Source: Natronococcus sp. A-GB7 | GTDB lineage: Archaea > Halobacteriota > Halobacteria > Halobacteriales > Natrialbaceae | DNA length: 64,000 nt | Reading direction: 5' to 3' | Assembly (NCBI RefSeq): GCF_029688865.1 | Contig: NZ_JARUKV010000006.1 | Location: 1-64,000, forward strand | Shown here: piece by piece, positions 50,218 to 60,206 of the stretch | Layout of the letters: every line of letters begins with the position of its first letter | Position numbering within the stretch: position 1 is the stretch's first letter | Position numbers and translations under genes: made by a program | The notes under the pieces: model-generated | Told to the model about the DNA's origin: nothing | Seen by the model: the letters and a program-made list of their open reading frames with translations, nothing else | Database searches by the model: none

Positions 50218-51402
50218 ATGCTCGAACTCACGCTCCTGGCCGTCCTCGTCGTCTCCGCTCTCCTGTTGGTCCACTCGTATCTCCTCTATCTCCCCGCGCT
50301 GGCGCTGCTGTCTCGACTCACTTCGAACCCGGCGTCATCGACTCCGAACACCCTCCCCTCGGTCGCACTCGTCGTCGCCGCGTACAACGAGGAGGAGATC
50401 ATCGCCGAGAAGATCGAGAACAGCCTGGAACTCGACTACCCCGAGGACCGACTCTCGATCGTCGTCTTCTCGGACGCCTCCTCGGATCGAACCGACGAGA
50501 TCGTTCGCTCCTACGCCGACGAGGGGGTCGACCTCGTCCGCATCGAGGGGCGGGTCGGCAAGACCGGGTGCCAGAACCGGGTCGCCGACGCCGTCGACGA
50601 GGAGATCATCGTCTTCTCGGACGCGAACAGTATGTACGAACCCGAGGCGATCCGCAAGCTGGTGGCGTCGTTCGGACCCGACGTAGGGTGTGTCGTCGGC
50701 GAGCTCAAGTACCGCGACTCGAGCGACGTCGATGGCGAGTCGATCTACTGGCGCTACGAGTCGCTGATCAAACGCCTCGAGTCGGCGGTCGGCTCGTCGG
50801 TGACCGGAAACGGCGCTATTTATGCGGTCCGCAACTCCTCGTACGTCCCCCTTCGACGGGGTGCGATCAGCGACTTCGCGGAGCCGCTGGCGATCGTCGC
50901 GAACGGCGAGCGGGTCGCGTACACCCCCGACGCGGTCGCCTGGGAGAACACCGAGGAGACGGTCGACGACGAACTCGACCGTCGGAGCCGGATCGTCACA
51001 CGATCGTGGCACACCGTCGCGAACAACGCCGAGCTGCTCAACCCCGTTCGGTACCCGGTGTTTTCGTTCCAGCTCCTCTCTCACAAGGTGCTCCGGTGGC
51101 TCTCGCCGATCCTTCTCGCCGTCGCCCTCCTCTCGAACCTCGCGCTCGTCCTCGTCTCGGCGAGCCCCATCTACCTGGCGCTGTTCGGGGCCCAGCTGGC
51201 GTTCTACGCGCTCGCGCTCGTCGGCGCCGCCCTCGACCGAACCTCGCTCTCGCCGCCGACGCTCGTCCACGTCCCCCATTTCTTCCTCGTCGCGAACTAC
51301 GGCATGCTCGTCGGCCTGTGGAACTTCCTCCGGCGGGAGAACATCGTCACCTGGAACACGACCGCTCGAGACTCGACCCAGAACGAGGAGACCGAACCAT
51401 GA
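50218..51402 (+). CDS. Membrane-bound glycosyltransferase, family 2
   Basis: 394 residues. One N-terminal membrane helix (LAVLVVSALLLVHSYLLYL), then the GT2 domain with VALVVAAYNEEEIIAEKIEN, VFSDASSDRTDEIV and the sugar-nucleotide DxD equivalent VFSDANSMY. AWENTEETVDDELDRRSRIVTRSWHTV is the R-rich acceptor-side motif of processive GT2 enzymes. Two to three C-terminal membrane helices (about 290-360) follow. First gene of the polysaccharide cluster; its stop overlaps the next start by 4 bases. It would build a polysaccharide or lipid-linked glycan at the inner face. Confidence 0.88.
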   Translation: MLELTLLAVLVVSALLLVHSYLLYLPALALLSRLTSNPASSTPNTLPSVALVVAAYNEEEIIAEKIENSLELDYPEDRLSIVVFSDASSDRTDEIVRSYADEGVDLVRIEGRVGKTGCQNRVADAVDEEIIVFSDANSMYEPEAIRKLVASFGPDVGCVVGELKYRDSSDVDGESIYWRYESLIKRLESAVGSSVTGNGAIYAVRNSSYVPLRRGAISDFAEPLAIVANGERVAYTPDAVAWENTEETVDDELDRRSRIVTRSWHTVANNAELLNPVRYPVFSFQLLSHKVLRWLSPILLAVALLSNLALVLVSASPIYLALFGAQLAFYALALVGAALDRTSLSPPTLVHVPHFFLVANYGMLVGLWNFLRRENIVTWNTTARDSTQNEETEP

Positions 51403-52586
51403 CCCACGTCGTCCACCTCTCGTCCGTCCACTACCCGTTCGATCCGCGCATCTTCCACAAGCAACTACAGACCCTGTCGGCCGCGGGCTACCGGACGACC
51501 CTGCTCGTCCACCACGACGAGTCGATCGTCCGCGAGAACGTCGACGTACGCTCGGTCGGCGACGTCGAGACGCGACTCGAGCGCTGGCGCAACCTGCCGA
51601 CGCTGTTCCGGGCGGCGCGGGCCGAGGACGCCGACGTCTACCACGTCCACGATCCGGAGCTGTTGCCGATCGGGCTGGCGCTCTCGCTGACCACGGACGC
51701 GAAGGTCGTCTACGACGTCCACGAGGACTACGCGGATGCGATTCGCGTTCGCGAGTGGATTCCCGACGCGGTCAAGCCCATCCTGCAGCGGGCGTTCCCG
51801 GCCGTCCAGGCGGCGCTGACCCGACCGCTGGATCTCGTCGTCACGGCCGACGACTCGACTCGAGAGAAGCTCGCCTCGCGGACGAGTACGCCCGTCGAGA
51901 CGATTCGGAACCTGCCGAAAGTCGCGGGGATCGAGACCGACCGGGCCGATCTCGAGCGCTCCCACGAGCACGTGCTGGCCTACGTCGGTGGGCTCGACCG
52001 CGAGCGGGGACTGCTGGACATGCTGACGGTCACCGCCCGGCTACGGGAGGCGGGTCTCGACGTCGGGCTCTGGCTGCTCGGGTCGTTCCAGAACGAGGAG
52101 ATCGAGCGCGAGGCCCGACGGTACATGGACGAGACGGGGATCTCGGAGCACGTCCGGCTGTTCGGCTACGTCGACTACGACGAGATCTTCTCCTCTCTCT
52201 CGGCGGCCGATATCGGCCTGTTGCTCGTCGACGAGGAGCGCTTCGAGCGCAACGTCCCGACGAAGTTCTTCGAGTACCTCTACTGTGGCCTCCCCGTCGT
52301 GCTGACCGAAGTGCCGTCGCTCGAGCCCTACGCCGATTCGGACTACTGCGTCTCCGTTCCCGAAGGCGACCTCGAGCGGGCGACGACGGAGATCGAACGC
52401 CTGCTCGAGGACGCCGATACCCGGCGGGCGATGAGCGACGCGGGGCGCGAGGCGGTCGTCTCGGAGTACAGCTGGGAGGTCGAACGGGACCGGCTGCTCG
52501 CCGCGTACGCACAGCTGGTGGGGACTCCAGGAACCGACGACGTCGTCGGACCGACCGACGAAACCGCACGGAGCGACGATACATGA
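51399..52586 (+). CDS. Glycosyltransferase, family 4 type
   Basis: 395 residues from the ATG at 51399. GT-B fold: N-terminal VVHLSSVHYPFDPRIFHKQL (acceptor domain), YHVHDPELLPIGLALSLTT, and C-terminal donor domain with LAYVGGLDRERGLLDMLTVT, LRLFGYVDYDEIFSSL-like motif and FFEYLYCGLPVVLTEVPSLE, where the Glu residues hold the nucleotide sugar. No membrane segment. It should add a hexose, using a UDP- or GDP-sugar, to a growing glycan. The ATGA overlaps with both neighbours indicate coupled translation of all three transferase genes. Confidence 0.88.
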   Translation: MTHVVHLSSVHYPFDPRIFHKQLQTLSAAGYRTTLLVHHDESIVRENVDVRSVGDVETRLERWRNLPTLFRAARAEDADVYHVHDPELLPIGLALSLTTDAKVVYDVHEDYADAIRVREWIPDAVKPILQRAFPAVQAALTRPLDLVVTADDSTREKLASRTSTPVETIRNLPKVAGIETDRADLERSHEHVLAYVGGLDRERGLLDMLTVTARLREAGLDVGLWLLGSFQNEEIEREARRYMDETGISEHVRLFGYVDYDEIFSSLSAADIGLLLVDEERFERNVPTKFFEYLYCGLPVVLTEVPSLEPYADSDYCVSVPEGDLERATTEIERLLEDADTRRAMSDAGREAVVSEYSWEVERDRLLAAYAQLVGTPGTDDVVGPTDETARSDDT

Positions 52587-53485
52587 CTACCGTTTCAGTT
52601 ATCACGCCGACGTACAACCGGGCGGAGACCCTTCCGCGAGCGATCGAGAGCGTCCTCGCACAGAGCTACGGGGGGTTCGAACACGTGATCGTCGACGACG
52701 GCTCGACCGACGACACCGCGGCCGTCGTCGAGCGCTACGACGACGACCGCATCGAGTATATCCGACTCGAGGGGAACAACGGGGCGAACGTCGCCCGAAA
52801 CGAGGGGATTCGGGCGGCCTCCGGAGAGTACGTCGCCTTCCTCGACTCCGACGACGAGTACTACCCGCGCAAGCTCGAGAGCTGCGTCGCCGCCCTCGAG
52901 TCGCTGCCCGAGACCTACGGCGGCGTCTTCCACGGCTACGACATCTATCGGGGTGAGGAGTACCTCGGCCCGGAAGCCACCCGCGAGGGCCGCGTGACGC
53001 GGTCGGCTCTCGGCGAGGCGAACGTCCCCGGCAGCTTCATCACGACGACGTTTCGCGCGTCCGTCTTCGACGCCGTCGGCGACCTCGACGAGGCGATGGC
53101 CTCCTCACAGGACTACGAGTTCTACCTGCGGGTCGGCCGGGAGTACGACCTCTACGGACTGGGCACGATCCTGGCGAAACACTACCGTCGGGCGGACTCG
53201 ATCTCACTCGACGTCGCGGCGAGACGCGAGGGGAAGGCCCAGCTCGTCGAGCGCCACGGCGACGTGTTGACCGACCGCCGACACGCCCACCACCACTACC
53301 TGCTCGGGCTGACCCACGCGAGACGCGGCGAGATGGCGACGGCGCGACGGGAGCTCGCCAGGGCGATCCGGCTCCACCCGACGAACCCGTTCCCCTACGT
53401 CCACCTCGCGACCTGCGTGACGCCGCGAACGTTCGCCGCCGGGATGGACGTGAAACGACTGGTGAAGCGCCTCATCGGCCGATGA
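52583..53485 (+). CDS. Glycosyltransferase, family 2
   Basis: 300 residues from the ATG at 52583. VSVITPTYNRAETLPRAIES (4-23), VIVDDGSTDDTAAVVERYDD, and the metal-binding FLDSDDEYYPRKL define a GT-A fold GT2 enzyme, with SQDYEFYLRVGREYD near the acceptor loop. The last 70 residues, HAHHHYLLGLTHARRGEMAT and following, look like a short TPR-type helical tail that may dock other subunits. No membrane helix. Third gene of the overlapping transferase set. Confidence 0.9.
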   Translation: MTTVSVITPTYNRAETLPRAIESVLAQSYGGFEHVIVDDGSTDDTAAVVERYDDDRIEYIRLEGNNGANVARNEGIRAASGEYVAFLDSDDEYYPRKLESCVAALESLPETYGGVFHGYDIYRGEEYLGPEATREGRVTRSALGEANVPGSFITTTFRASVFDAVGDLDEAMASSQDYEFYLRVGREYDLYGLGTILAKHYRRADSISLDVAARREGKAQLVERHGDVLTDRRHAHHHYLLGLTHARRGEMATARRELARAIRLHPTNPFPYVHLATCVTPRTFAAGMDVKRLVKRLIGR

Positions 53486-53547
53486 CGGGCCACCCACCCG
53501 TTTCGAATTGGCAAGGCACATCAACGGAACTCAAATACTATCTATAG

Positions 53548-54777
53548 ATGCGTCTCCACGATGATGATCTCGATGCTGCCGTCGCCGTCTGCTACGTCGC
53601 GTTCGTCTTCTCCGGCGTGTACAAAAGCGCCTGGTACCTCGAGTGGTCGCCGATCGATCTGACGGTGTTGCTCGGCGGGGCAACCGTCGGGCTCTCCGCG
53701 CTGCTGATCGCCGTCGGGCGGCTCGAGCTCACGCTCCCGTCGGTCGTCATCCCCGCGCTGTTCGGCCTCTTCTCCGGCTACGCCGTCCTCTCCGGGCTCT
53801 GGACTCCGAGCACCGAGTACTACCTCTCCAAGTCGTTGCGGCTGGTCGGGGTGACCGGCCTGGCGCTCGGCGCGGGTTCGGTGGTCGTCGCGACGTCGTT
53901 CCGGCGGCTCCGGTACGCCGGGTTCGCCACGGCGGGGGTCGGCTTCGTCACCGCCCTCGAGATGCTGTATCGGTACCTGTTAGCCGGCGGCGGCGAGCTC
54001 TCCCCGTTCGGGACGAACTACCTGATTACGGGGCGGGCGATCGGGCTGGGGCTGTTGCTCGCGGTCGGCTACCTCGTCCTCTCGCGAGAGGATCGAACGC
54101 TCACGGTCGCGGCGCTTTTCGGCGCCGTCGCGATGAGCTACGCCCTGCTCGTGAGCGGGGCTCGCGGACCGACAGTCGCCGTCGCCGGGTCGATCGGGCT
54201 GCTCGTTCTTGCGGGAATCGTCCTCGGAACGCTGCCGAACGGTCGGATCGCGCTGGCAGGGTACGGCGTCGCGGGGGTCGTTTCGCTGATCGGATTCGTC
54301 ACCGTCGCCCGACAACTGCGGGGCATCCAGCGACTCCTCACGCTGGCCGACGGCCCGGGGCGCTCGCTCGGTCTTCGCTTCGGCTACTGGACGAACACGT
54401 TCGACGCCCTACACCCAGTCATGCTCCTCTTCGGCGAGGGATTGGGTGCCTGGCCGGTACTGATCGATCCGGGCTACGACACCCGCTACTACCCACACAA
54501 TATCGTACTCGAGGTGCTGTTCGAACTCGGCATCGTCGGACTCGTGCTCCTCGGTGCGCTGTTCGGCTACGCGCTGTTGAACGCCGCCCGGGACTGGATC
54601 GACCACGGGGAGGCGACTCACGTCGTTCTCGGAGTCCTCTTCGCTTACATGCTCGTGAACGCGATGGTAACCGGTGACCTGAACGATAACCGGTTCCTGT
54701 TCGCGATCGTCGGCGTGATGGCCTACGCCGTCGGGAGTCGCCGAATCAGCTCCCTTCGACTGGGATCGACTCCCTGA
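53548..54777 (+). CDS. O-antigen polymerase/ligase-like membrane protein
   Basis: 409 residues, 11-12 membrane segments. A large outer loop ends with LLFGEGLGAWPVLID and YYPHNIVLEVLFELGIVGLVLL, the PHN motif of Wzy/WaaL-type proteins. VSGARGPTVAVAGSIG is the other typical patch. It may join repeat units or attach a finished glycan to a carrier at the outer face. It starts 63 bases after the third transferase, in the same direction. Shorter than the two other family members in this cluster (54898 and 60943) and clearly different in sequence. Confidence 0.8.
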   Translation: MRLHDDDLDAAVAVCYVAFVFSGVYKSAWYLEWSPIDLTVLLGGATVGLSALLIAVGRLELTLPSVVIPALFGLFSGYAVLSGLWTPSTEYYLSKSLRLVGVTGLALGAGSVVVATSFRRLRYAGFATAGVGFVTALEMLYRYLLAGGGELSPFGTNYLITGRAIGLGLLLAVGYLVLSREDRTLTVAALFGAVAMSYALLVSGARGPTVAVAGSIGLLVLAGIVLGTLPNGRIALAGYGVAGVVSLIGFVTVARQLRGIQRLLTLADGPGRSLGLRFGYWTNTFDALHPVMLLFGEGLGAWPVLIDPGYDTRYYPHNIVLEVLFELGIVGLVLLGALFGYALLNAARDWIDHGEATHVVLGVLFAYMLVNAMVTGDLNDNRFLFAIVGVMAYAVGSRRISSLRLGSTP

Positions 54778-54897
54778 GAGCGCAGCGGCACGCTCGAGGA
54801 CGAGACGAGACGTGGCTCGAGTTCGACTATCGACCGCCGGTCGCCGACCGTCGATCCGCGGCGCTCTCCAGACCGATCCCCGCGAGTCGATCCGCCG

Positions 54898-56340
54898 CTA
54901 CGGGCGCGGCTCGGTTCGGCGTCCGAATACGAGGTAGCCGACGGCGGCGGTCGCGAGCACCGCGCCGACGGACCAGTCGAACAGGGTGTAGGACTCGAAG
55001 AACTGGTGGATCGCCCAGCCGACGGCGAGTGCGAGCATCGCGACGTCGACCTCGCGGTAGTCGACCGTGCGTGCGACGATGCTGCCGGCGACGAGCCCGA
55101 CGTAGGCGATCCCGCCGACGAGTCCGGTCTGGATAAGGACGACGAGATAGGAGTTGTGCGGCGTCGGCGCGCCGTCGCCGGGGAGGTAGGGCTCGATGAC
55201 GGTGCTGGCCGGTCCGCTACCGTGCCCGAACAGCAGGGGGCCGTCGCCGATCGCGCTCAGGCTCGCGGCCCAGAGTTCGAACCGACCCGTCGCGGAGACG
55301 CCGACGACTTCGAGTGCCATCGCGGCGATGAGCCCGAACACGCCGAGGACAGTCGTCGCGACCGCGATCGGGACGAGCTTTCGGTCGCCGACGGCGTAGG
55401 CGGCGTAGATCGCCGTCGCAACCGCCGCGGCGAGCATCGCCGCTCGAGCGTTCGAGAGGAAGAGTCCGATCCCGCAGGTGACCGCGAGAATCGCGGCGAC
55501 GGGCGTGCCGATCGGTCGTCGTTCGTCGAGCGAGCGGTGGAGTTCGACGACGGCGGCGACGAAGCCGGCGAACGACAGCAGGCCCAGCCCGTTCGGATTC
55601 GGGAAGATCGACTGCAGCGTCAGGATATCGGGGTCGAATCCGGGAACGCTCGGCGAGGACGGGGTGTACCGGCCGACTTCGAAGAGCCACAGCGTGTAGT
55701 CGCCGACGGCGTACGTCGCCAGTCCGAGCGCCACGACGACCGCGGCGAAAGCCGAGAGAACGCGAAGGAACACTCGTCCGGGAACGAGCCGGGGGAGTAC
55801 GAAGAGACTCGTTCCCATCACCGTCGCGGCCCACACCGGCCACCGCGACTGCGGGCTCGAGGGAACGAACGCGAGCGTGTGTGCGAGGTAGACGCCGACG
55901 ATCACCGCGAAGCAGCCGACGACGGCCCACTGGCCCACCGTATACCGTCTGGCGTCGGTGACGACCAGAACGTACGAGAGGAGGACGACGAACGCGAGGC
56001 CGATCCCGAGCACGCGGCTCGAGCCGATCCCAAACCCCGGCGAACTGGTCTGGTAGAGCAGGCCGGCGACGACGACCGCGATACCGAACACGGAGAGGAT
56101 CGCCGCCCACCGGTGCGTCCGACTCTCGTCGGTACCGACGGCGAGTCGAGTGCCGAGAGCCGCGCCGAGAACGACCGCAGCGACCGAGAGCTGCCACGCC
56201 AGGATCGCGTCGGTCGCGTGTGCGACGAGGACCAGAAACAGGTAGAGCCCGAACAGTCCGTAGATCACGCCCTCGAGGAGCCGATCGGGTTCCAGAGTCC
56301 CGACGGGAGACGAAGTCGAGTCTCGCTCAGCGGTGCTCAC
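54898..56340 (-). CDS. O-antigen polymerase/ligase-like membrane protein (paralogue of 60943)
   Basis: 480 residues from a GTG at 56340. The start is set by a TATA box (AAATATTTG, 56367-56375) at leaderless distance; the longer frame is not coding-like. The sequence is STAERDSTSSPVG, then LEGVIYGLFGLYLFLVLVAH and about 12 membrane segments. The Wzy-type loop has LLFGHGSGPASTVIEPYLPGD and PTPHNSYLVVLIQTGLVGGI. Long blocks match the protein at 60943 (YTLFDWSVGAVL against YTLFEWSIGGVL), so the two arose by duplication. It is transcribed against its neighbours. Confidence 0.85.
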   Translation of the reverse strand: MSTAERDSTSSPVGTLEPDRLLEGVIYGLFGLYLFLVLVAHATDAILAWQLSVAAVVLGAALGTRLAVGTDESRTHRWAAILSVFGIAVVVAGLLYQTSSPGFGIGSSRVLGIGLAFVVLLSYVLVVTDARRYTVGQWAVVGCFAVIVGVYLAHTLAFVPSSPQSRWPVWAATVMGTSLFVLPRLVPGRVFLRVLSAFAAVVVALGLATYAVGDYTLWLFEVGRYTPSSPSVPGFDPDILTLQSIFPNPNGLGLLSFAGFVAAVVELHRSLDERRPIGTPVAAILAVTCGIGLFLSNARAAMLAAAVATAIYAAYAVGDRKLVPIAVATTVLGVFGLIAAMALEVVGVSATGRFELWAASLSAIGDGPLLFGHGSGPASTVIEPYLPGDGAPTPHNSYLVVLIQTGLVGGIAYVGLVAGSIVARTVDYREVDVAMLALAVGWAIHQFFESYTLFDWSVGAVLATAAVGYLVFGRRTEPRP

Positions 56341-56366
56341 TGTCCTACAGGCTCGAAGTCGGAAAC

Positions 56367-56375
56367 AAATATTTG
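56367..56375 (-). promoter_or_regulatory. TATA box of the polymerase-like gene at 54898
   Basis: AAATATTTG, a palindromic AT patch about 30 bases before the GTG at 56340. The other divergent promoter, AAATATACAAAATAAATA (56481-56498), is beyond it and belongs to the gene at 56550, which would have a leader of about 30 bases with AAGGAGA at 56524-56530. Confidence 0.5.
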
Positions 56376-56549
56376 CTCCTATTCGCACGACCGCTGTCGC
56401 GGTCTCGAGGACGGATCGGATGTGGTCCGATAGGGGAACGAACCACCTCTGAGTCGCACACAGCAATCGTCTTGCGGCCGAAATATACAAAATAAATACC
56501 GGTCCGTACCAGAACGTTATTGTAAGGAGAGACTCACCAGTTAGTGTCA

Positions 56550-57287
56550 ATGCAAGCCGTCGTACTCGCCGCCGGAGAGGGGACGCGACTCCGGCCGCTA
56601 ACCGAAGACAAGCCAAAGGGACTCGTCGAGGTCGACGAGAAGCCGATCATCACCCACTGTCTCGACCGCCTCGTCGAGCTGGGCGCGAGCGAGTTCGTTA
56701 TCGTCGTCGGCTACCTCAAGGAGAAGATCATCGACCACTACGGCGACGAGTACCGCGGCGTTCCGATCACGTACGCCCACCAGCGCGAACAGAACGGACT
56801 GGCCCACGCGCTGCTCTGCGTCGAGGAACACATCGACGACGACTTCATGCTGATCCTCGGCGACAACGTCTTCGAGGCGAACCTCGAGGACGTCGTCCGC
56901 CGCCAGCAGGAGGAACGCGCGGACGCGGCCTTCCTCGTCGAGGAGGTCCCCTGGGAGGAGGCCTCCCGCTACGGCGTCTGCGATACGAACGCCTACGGCG
57001 AGATCACGGATGTCGTCGAGAAACCGGAGGACCCGCCGTCCAATCTCGTGATGACCGGCTTCTACACGTTCACGCCCGCGATCTTCCACGCCTGTCACCT
57101 CGTCCAGCCCTCCGACCGCGGCGAGTACGAGATCAGCGACGCCGTCGACCTGCTCATCCAGTCGGGTCGGACGATCGACGCGATCGGTCTCGAGGGCTGG
57201 CGCATCGACGTCGGCTACCCCGAGGACCGAGAGGAGGCCGAGAAGCGACTGCAGGAGAAGGTGCCAGCCGGGGCCACCTCGGACTGA
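56550..57287 (+). CDS. aglF: UTP-glucose-1-phosphate uridylyltransferase, AglF-like
   Basis: 245 residues from the ATG at 56550 (MQAVVLAAGEGTRLRPLTED); a GTG two codons earlier is possible. KPKGLVEVDEKPIITHC, VVGYLKEKIIDHYGDEYRGV, ILGDNVFEANLEDVV and VEKPEDPPSNLVMTGFYTFT match, from memory, AglF of Haloferax volcanii, which makes UDP-glucose for S-layer N-glycosylation. The metal Asp is in GDN. Followed at 57366 by the ABC exporter in the same direction. It provides the activated sugar for the cluster. It is about 60% like the enzyme at 42931 by eye, not a measured value. Confidence 0.85.
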   Translation: MQAVVLAAGEGTRLRPLTEDKPKGLVEVDEKPIITHCLDRLVELGASEFVIVVGYLKEKIIDHYGDEYRGVPITYAHQREQNGLAHALLCVEEHIDDDFMLILGDNVFEANLEDVVRRQQEERADAAFLVEEVPWEEASRYGVCDTNAYGEITDVVEKPEDPPSNLVMTGFYTFTPAIFHACHLVQPSDRGEYEISDAVDLLIQSGRTIDAIGLEGWRIDVGYPEDREEAEKRLQEKVPAGATSD

Positions 57288-57365
57288 GACGGCCGAGATG
57301 AACCGATCTGGACGGGTTCCGACGGGACTATACGATTCCGACGGCGATACAGCACTACTTCCGAA

Positions 57366-59171
57366 ATGTCTACTGACGATGCCGAGCGTATTTCTCGACG
57401 CGACAAGATCGACGCACTGTTAGACGTCGCCCGGTTCAGCCCGAAGTTCACGACGCTGATCGTCGGCCTCGGGCTACTCGCCGCGGTTCTCGAGGGGATC
57501 GGACTGAGCTTCATTCTGCCGATCATCGAGATCGTCCAGGCCGACGATCCCGTCGCCGAGGCCGACGGGCTGATGGAGGCGTTCGTCGTCGCCTACGACG
57601 CCCTCGGCGTCCCGTTTACCCTCGGATTCGTGGTCGCCGGCGTCGCGGTCGTGATGACGGTGCGGTACACGGCGAGTTTCCTCGTCGGCTGGTTCCGCGA
57701 GGCGCTGCGAACCTACTACATTCGCGATCTGCAGGTTCGGGCGTTCGACAACGCTCTCGACGCCGAGGTGAAGTACTTCGACGAGGAGGGTTCCGACGAC
57801 ATCCTCAACGCGATCGTCACCCAGACCTACTACGCGGGACGGGTGATCCGACGCGTGATCAAGGTTCTCGAGCAGCTGTTTCTCTCGCTTGCGTACCTGA
57901 CGATCGCGCTGGTGATGGCGCCGACGTTGACGCTGATCGCGATCGCGATCCTCGGCGGCCTGACGGTCCTGCTTCGCGGCGTACTCGAGGGCGGATACGA
58001 CCTCGGTGACGAGGTCGCGGACGCCAACGAGCGCCGACAGGAGGCCGCCCAGGCCGGCACGCAGGGGATCCGCGACGTGCGGATCTTCGGGCTCGCCGGG
58101 GAGCTGCGCGGGAACTTCCTCGACGCCGTCGACCAGTACACGACCGCACGAATCAAGCTCCGGCGCAACGAGGCCGCGATCGACAACTTCTACAACCTCG
58201 GCGTCGCGGTCTCCGTGTTCGTTCTCATCTACCTCGCGCTCACGTTCGCCGACCTGTCGATCGGCGCGCTCGGCGTGTTCCTCTTCGCGATGATGCAACT
58301 CGGCCCCAAGGTCAGCGCGCTCAACGAGTACTACTACAAGGTCGAGAACGACCTCCCCCACCTCGTCCGGACCCAGCAGTTCATCGAGGGCCTCGAGCGC
58401 CGCGAGGAGGTCAACGAGCCGACCCGCGAGGTGCCCGACACGGTCGACCACGTCGAGTTCGACGGCGTCGAGTTCTCCTACGACGGCGACGAACGGGTGC
58501 TCAAGGGGATCGACTTCGAGGTCGAGAAAGGCGAGTTCGTCGCCTTCGTCGGCCAGTCGGGTGCCGGCAAGTCGACGATCGTCTCCCTGCTGGCCCGGCT
58601 GTACGAGGTCGACCGCGGCGAGATCCGCGCCAACGGTGTCCCGATCGGGGAGATGGACGTCGACGAGTGGCGCGAGCGGATCTCGATCGTCCGCCAGGAC
58701 CCGTTCATCTTCAACGACACGCTGCGCTACAACCTCACGATCGGCAACCGGGACGTGACCCAGGCCGAAATCGAGCGGGCGTGTTCGATCGCGAAGATCG
58801 ACGAGTTCCTCGAGGACCTTCCGGACGGGTACGATACCGTTCTCGGTGACGACGGCACACGGCTGTCGGGCGGCCAGAAACAGCGCGTCTCGCTCGCACG
58901 AGCGCTACTCGAGGACACCGAACTCCTCATCCTGGACGAGGCGACGAGCGATCTGGACTCGAGTCTCGAACAGGAGGTTCAGGCGGCGATCGAGGGGATG
59001 GACCGGGACTACGCGATGCTCGCGATCGCCCACCGACTCTCGACCGTCGAGAACGCGGACCGCATCTACACGGTTTCGGACGGCGAGGTCGTCGAGGCCG
59101 GCCAGCACGGCGACCTGATCGACCGGGGCGGACAGTACGCCGACCTGTACGCGATCCAGTCGCGCAAGTGA
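57366..59171 (+). CDS. Type I ABC exporter/flippase (membrane and ATPase domains fused)
   Basis: 601 residues. Membrane domain (about 28-320) with six helices, including coupling-loop RVIRRVIKVLEQLFLSLAY. ATPase domain: Walker A VGQSGAGKST (395-404), Q-loop IVRQDPFIF, signature LSGGQKQRVSLARALL, Walker B LLILDEATSDLDS and the H-loop AIAHRLSTV. All catalytic residues are present, so it works as a homodimer. The cluster suggests a PglK/MsbA-like flippase of lipid-linked oligosaccharides. It begins 78 bases after aglF and its stop overlaps the next gene. Confidence 0.92.
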   Translation: MSTDDAERISRRDKIDALLDVARFSPKFTTLIVGLGLLAAVLEGIGLSFILPIIEIVQADDPVAEADGLMEAFVVAYDALGVPFTLGFVVAGVAVVMTVRYTASFLVGWFREALRTYYIRDLQVRAFDNALDAEVKYFDEEGSDDILNAIVTQTYYAGRVIRRVIKVLEQLFLSLAYLTIALVMAPTLTLIAIAILGGLTVLLRGVLEGGYDLGDEVADANERRQEAAQAGTQGIRDVRIFGLAGELRGNFLDAVDQYTTARIKLRRNEAAIDNFYNLGVAVSVFVLIYLALTFADLSIGALGVFLFAMMQLGPKVSALNEYYYKVENDLPHLVRTQQFIEGLERREEVNEPTREVPDTVDHVEFDGVEFSYDGDERVLKGIDFEVEKGEFVAFVGQSGAGKSTIVSLLARLYEVDRGEIRANGVPIGEMDVDEWRERISIVRQDPFIFNDTLRYNLTIGNRDVTQAEIERACSIAKIDEFLEDLPDGYDTVLGDDGTRLSGGQKQRVSLARALLEDTELLILDEATSDLDSSLEQEVQAAIEGMDRDYAMLAIAHRLSTVENADRIYTVSDGEVVEAGQHGDLIDRGGQYADLYAIQSRK

Positions 59172-59176
59172 CTCGA

Positions 59177-59935
59177 ATGTCCCCGACCGACCGCTCACAC
59201 GTCGAGTTTCTCGGTCCCCCGGGAGCGGGCAAGTCGGCGGTACACGGACGGCTCACGTCCGATCCGCGGTACTACGGTGGAATCTACGAGGACGGTCTCG
59301 AGCGAGTGATTCTGGACAGCTACGACGGCCCCACCCGGCTGGCGTACCGACTGCTGCCGTCGCGTCTGCGCTCGTCCGTCGAGACGCTCGCTCTACAGCA
59401 CCCGATTCGGAAACGACTGTTCTCGTCGTTCCTGCTCGAGCAGCCGTCGTTTCCGGAGGCGATGGTCGGCGCCCGACGAGCGGTCTCCCGGGAACCCGAC
59501 CAGGCTGCGTCGCTGCTCAGAGACGCCGCGGAGCGCTACCAGCTCGGGGCCGAGACGGTCCGGCCCGACGAGCGATTCTGTATGGACGAGGGGTTCGCAA
59601 TGGGTGCCGTCTCGGTCCTCTGGCGGGGCGGAGACCGGTTCTCGCTCGAGGCGTACTTCGATCGCGTGCCGACGCCGGAGACGCTCGTCTACGTCACCGC
59701 GCCGACGGCGGTCTGCCTCCGGCGCCAGCGCAGCCGGGAGAAGTCCCTCGCGGAGCGACACGGCGTCGCGAGGATGGATGACGCACAGGAACGCCACGAG
59801 CGGGCCTGCTCGAGAGTCGTCGAGGCAGCCGAGGCCGACGACTCGATTACCGTCGTCAGGGTCTCGAACGAAGGTCGCCTCGAGGACGCCGTCGCGGCAG
59901 TCGACCGCGCGCTTCGTCCCGACGGGAGCGGATGA
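59177..59935 (+). CDS. P-loop kinase-like protein
   Basis: 252 residues from the ATG at 59177; a GTG at 59168 overlaps the ABC gene stop and is equally possible. HVEFLGPPGAGKSAVHGRL (8-26) is a Walker A. RFCMDEGFAMGAVSVLWRGG may be the acceptor/Walker B region, and LVYVTAPTAVCLRRQRSREK is a lid-like Arg-rich segment as in nucleoside or sugar kinases and thymidylate-kinase-like proteins. It could phosphorylate a nucleotide or sugar, or transfer sulfate-like groups. Coupled to the ABC exporter gene. Substrate unknown. Confidence 0.7.
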   Translation: MSPTDRSHVEFLGPPGAGKSAVHGRLTSDPRYYGGIYEDGLERVILDSYDGPTRLAYRLLPSRLRSSVETLALQHPIRKRLFSSFLLEQPSFPEAMVGARRAVSREPDQAASLLRDAAERYQLGAETVRPDERFCMDEGFAMGAVSVLWRGGDRFSLEAYFDRVPTPETLVYVTAPTAVCLRRQRSREKSLAERHGVARMDDAQERHERACSRVVEAAEADDSITVVRVSNEGRLEDAVAAVDRALRPDGSG

Positions 59936-60206
59936 GCCGCCGTCTACCGCCGACACCGACCGAGTTCGAGCGCCGGCCCTCGAGAAGCGACGGTCGCTCC
60001 GGATTCCACGGCCGTTTCCGGCTCCCCGATCCGGCGACTCGATAGGCTTTTGAAGCAGAGCTAGCAGGTATGCTGTAACGCACGCGCAGAGAACCGATGA
60101 TGGGCTGTGTACCGACGCGGGGCGGTCTCCGCGTCCCGAACTCGAGGGGGGAGTGGACGGCCGAGCGCGGCGTCCGCGGGTCGTCGTGAGCCGAAGCCTC
60201 GGCGTG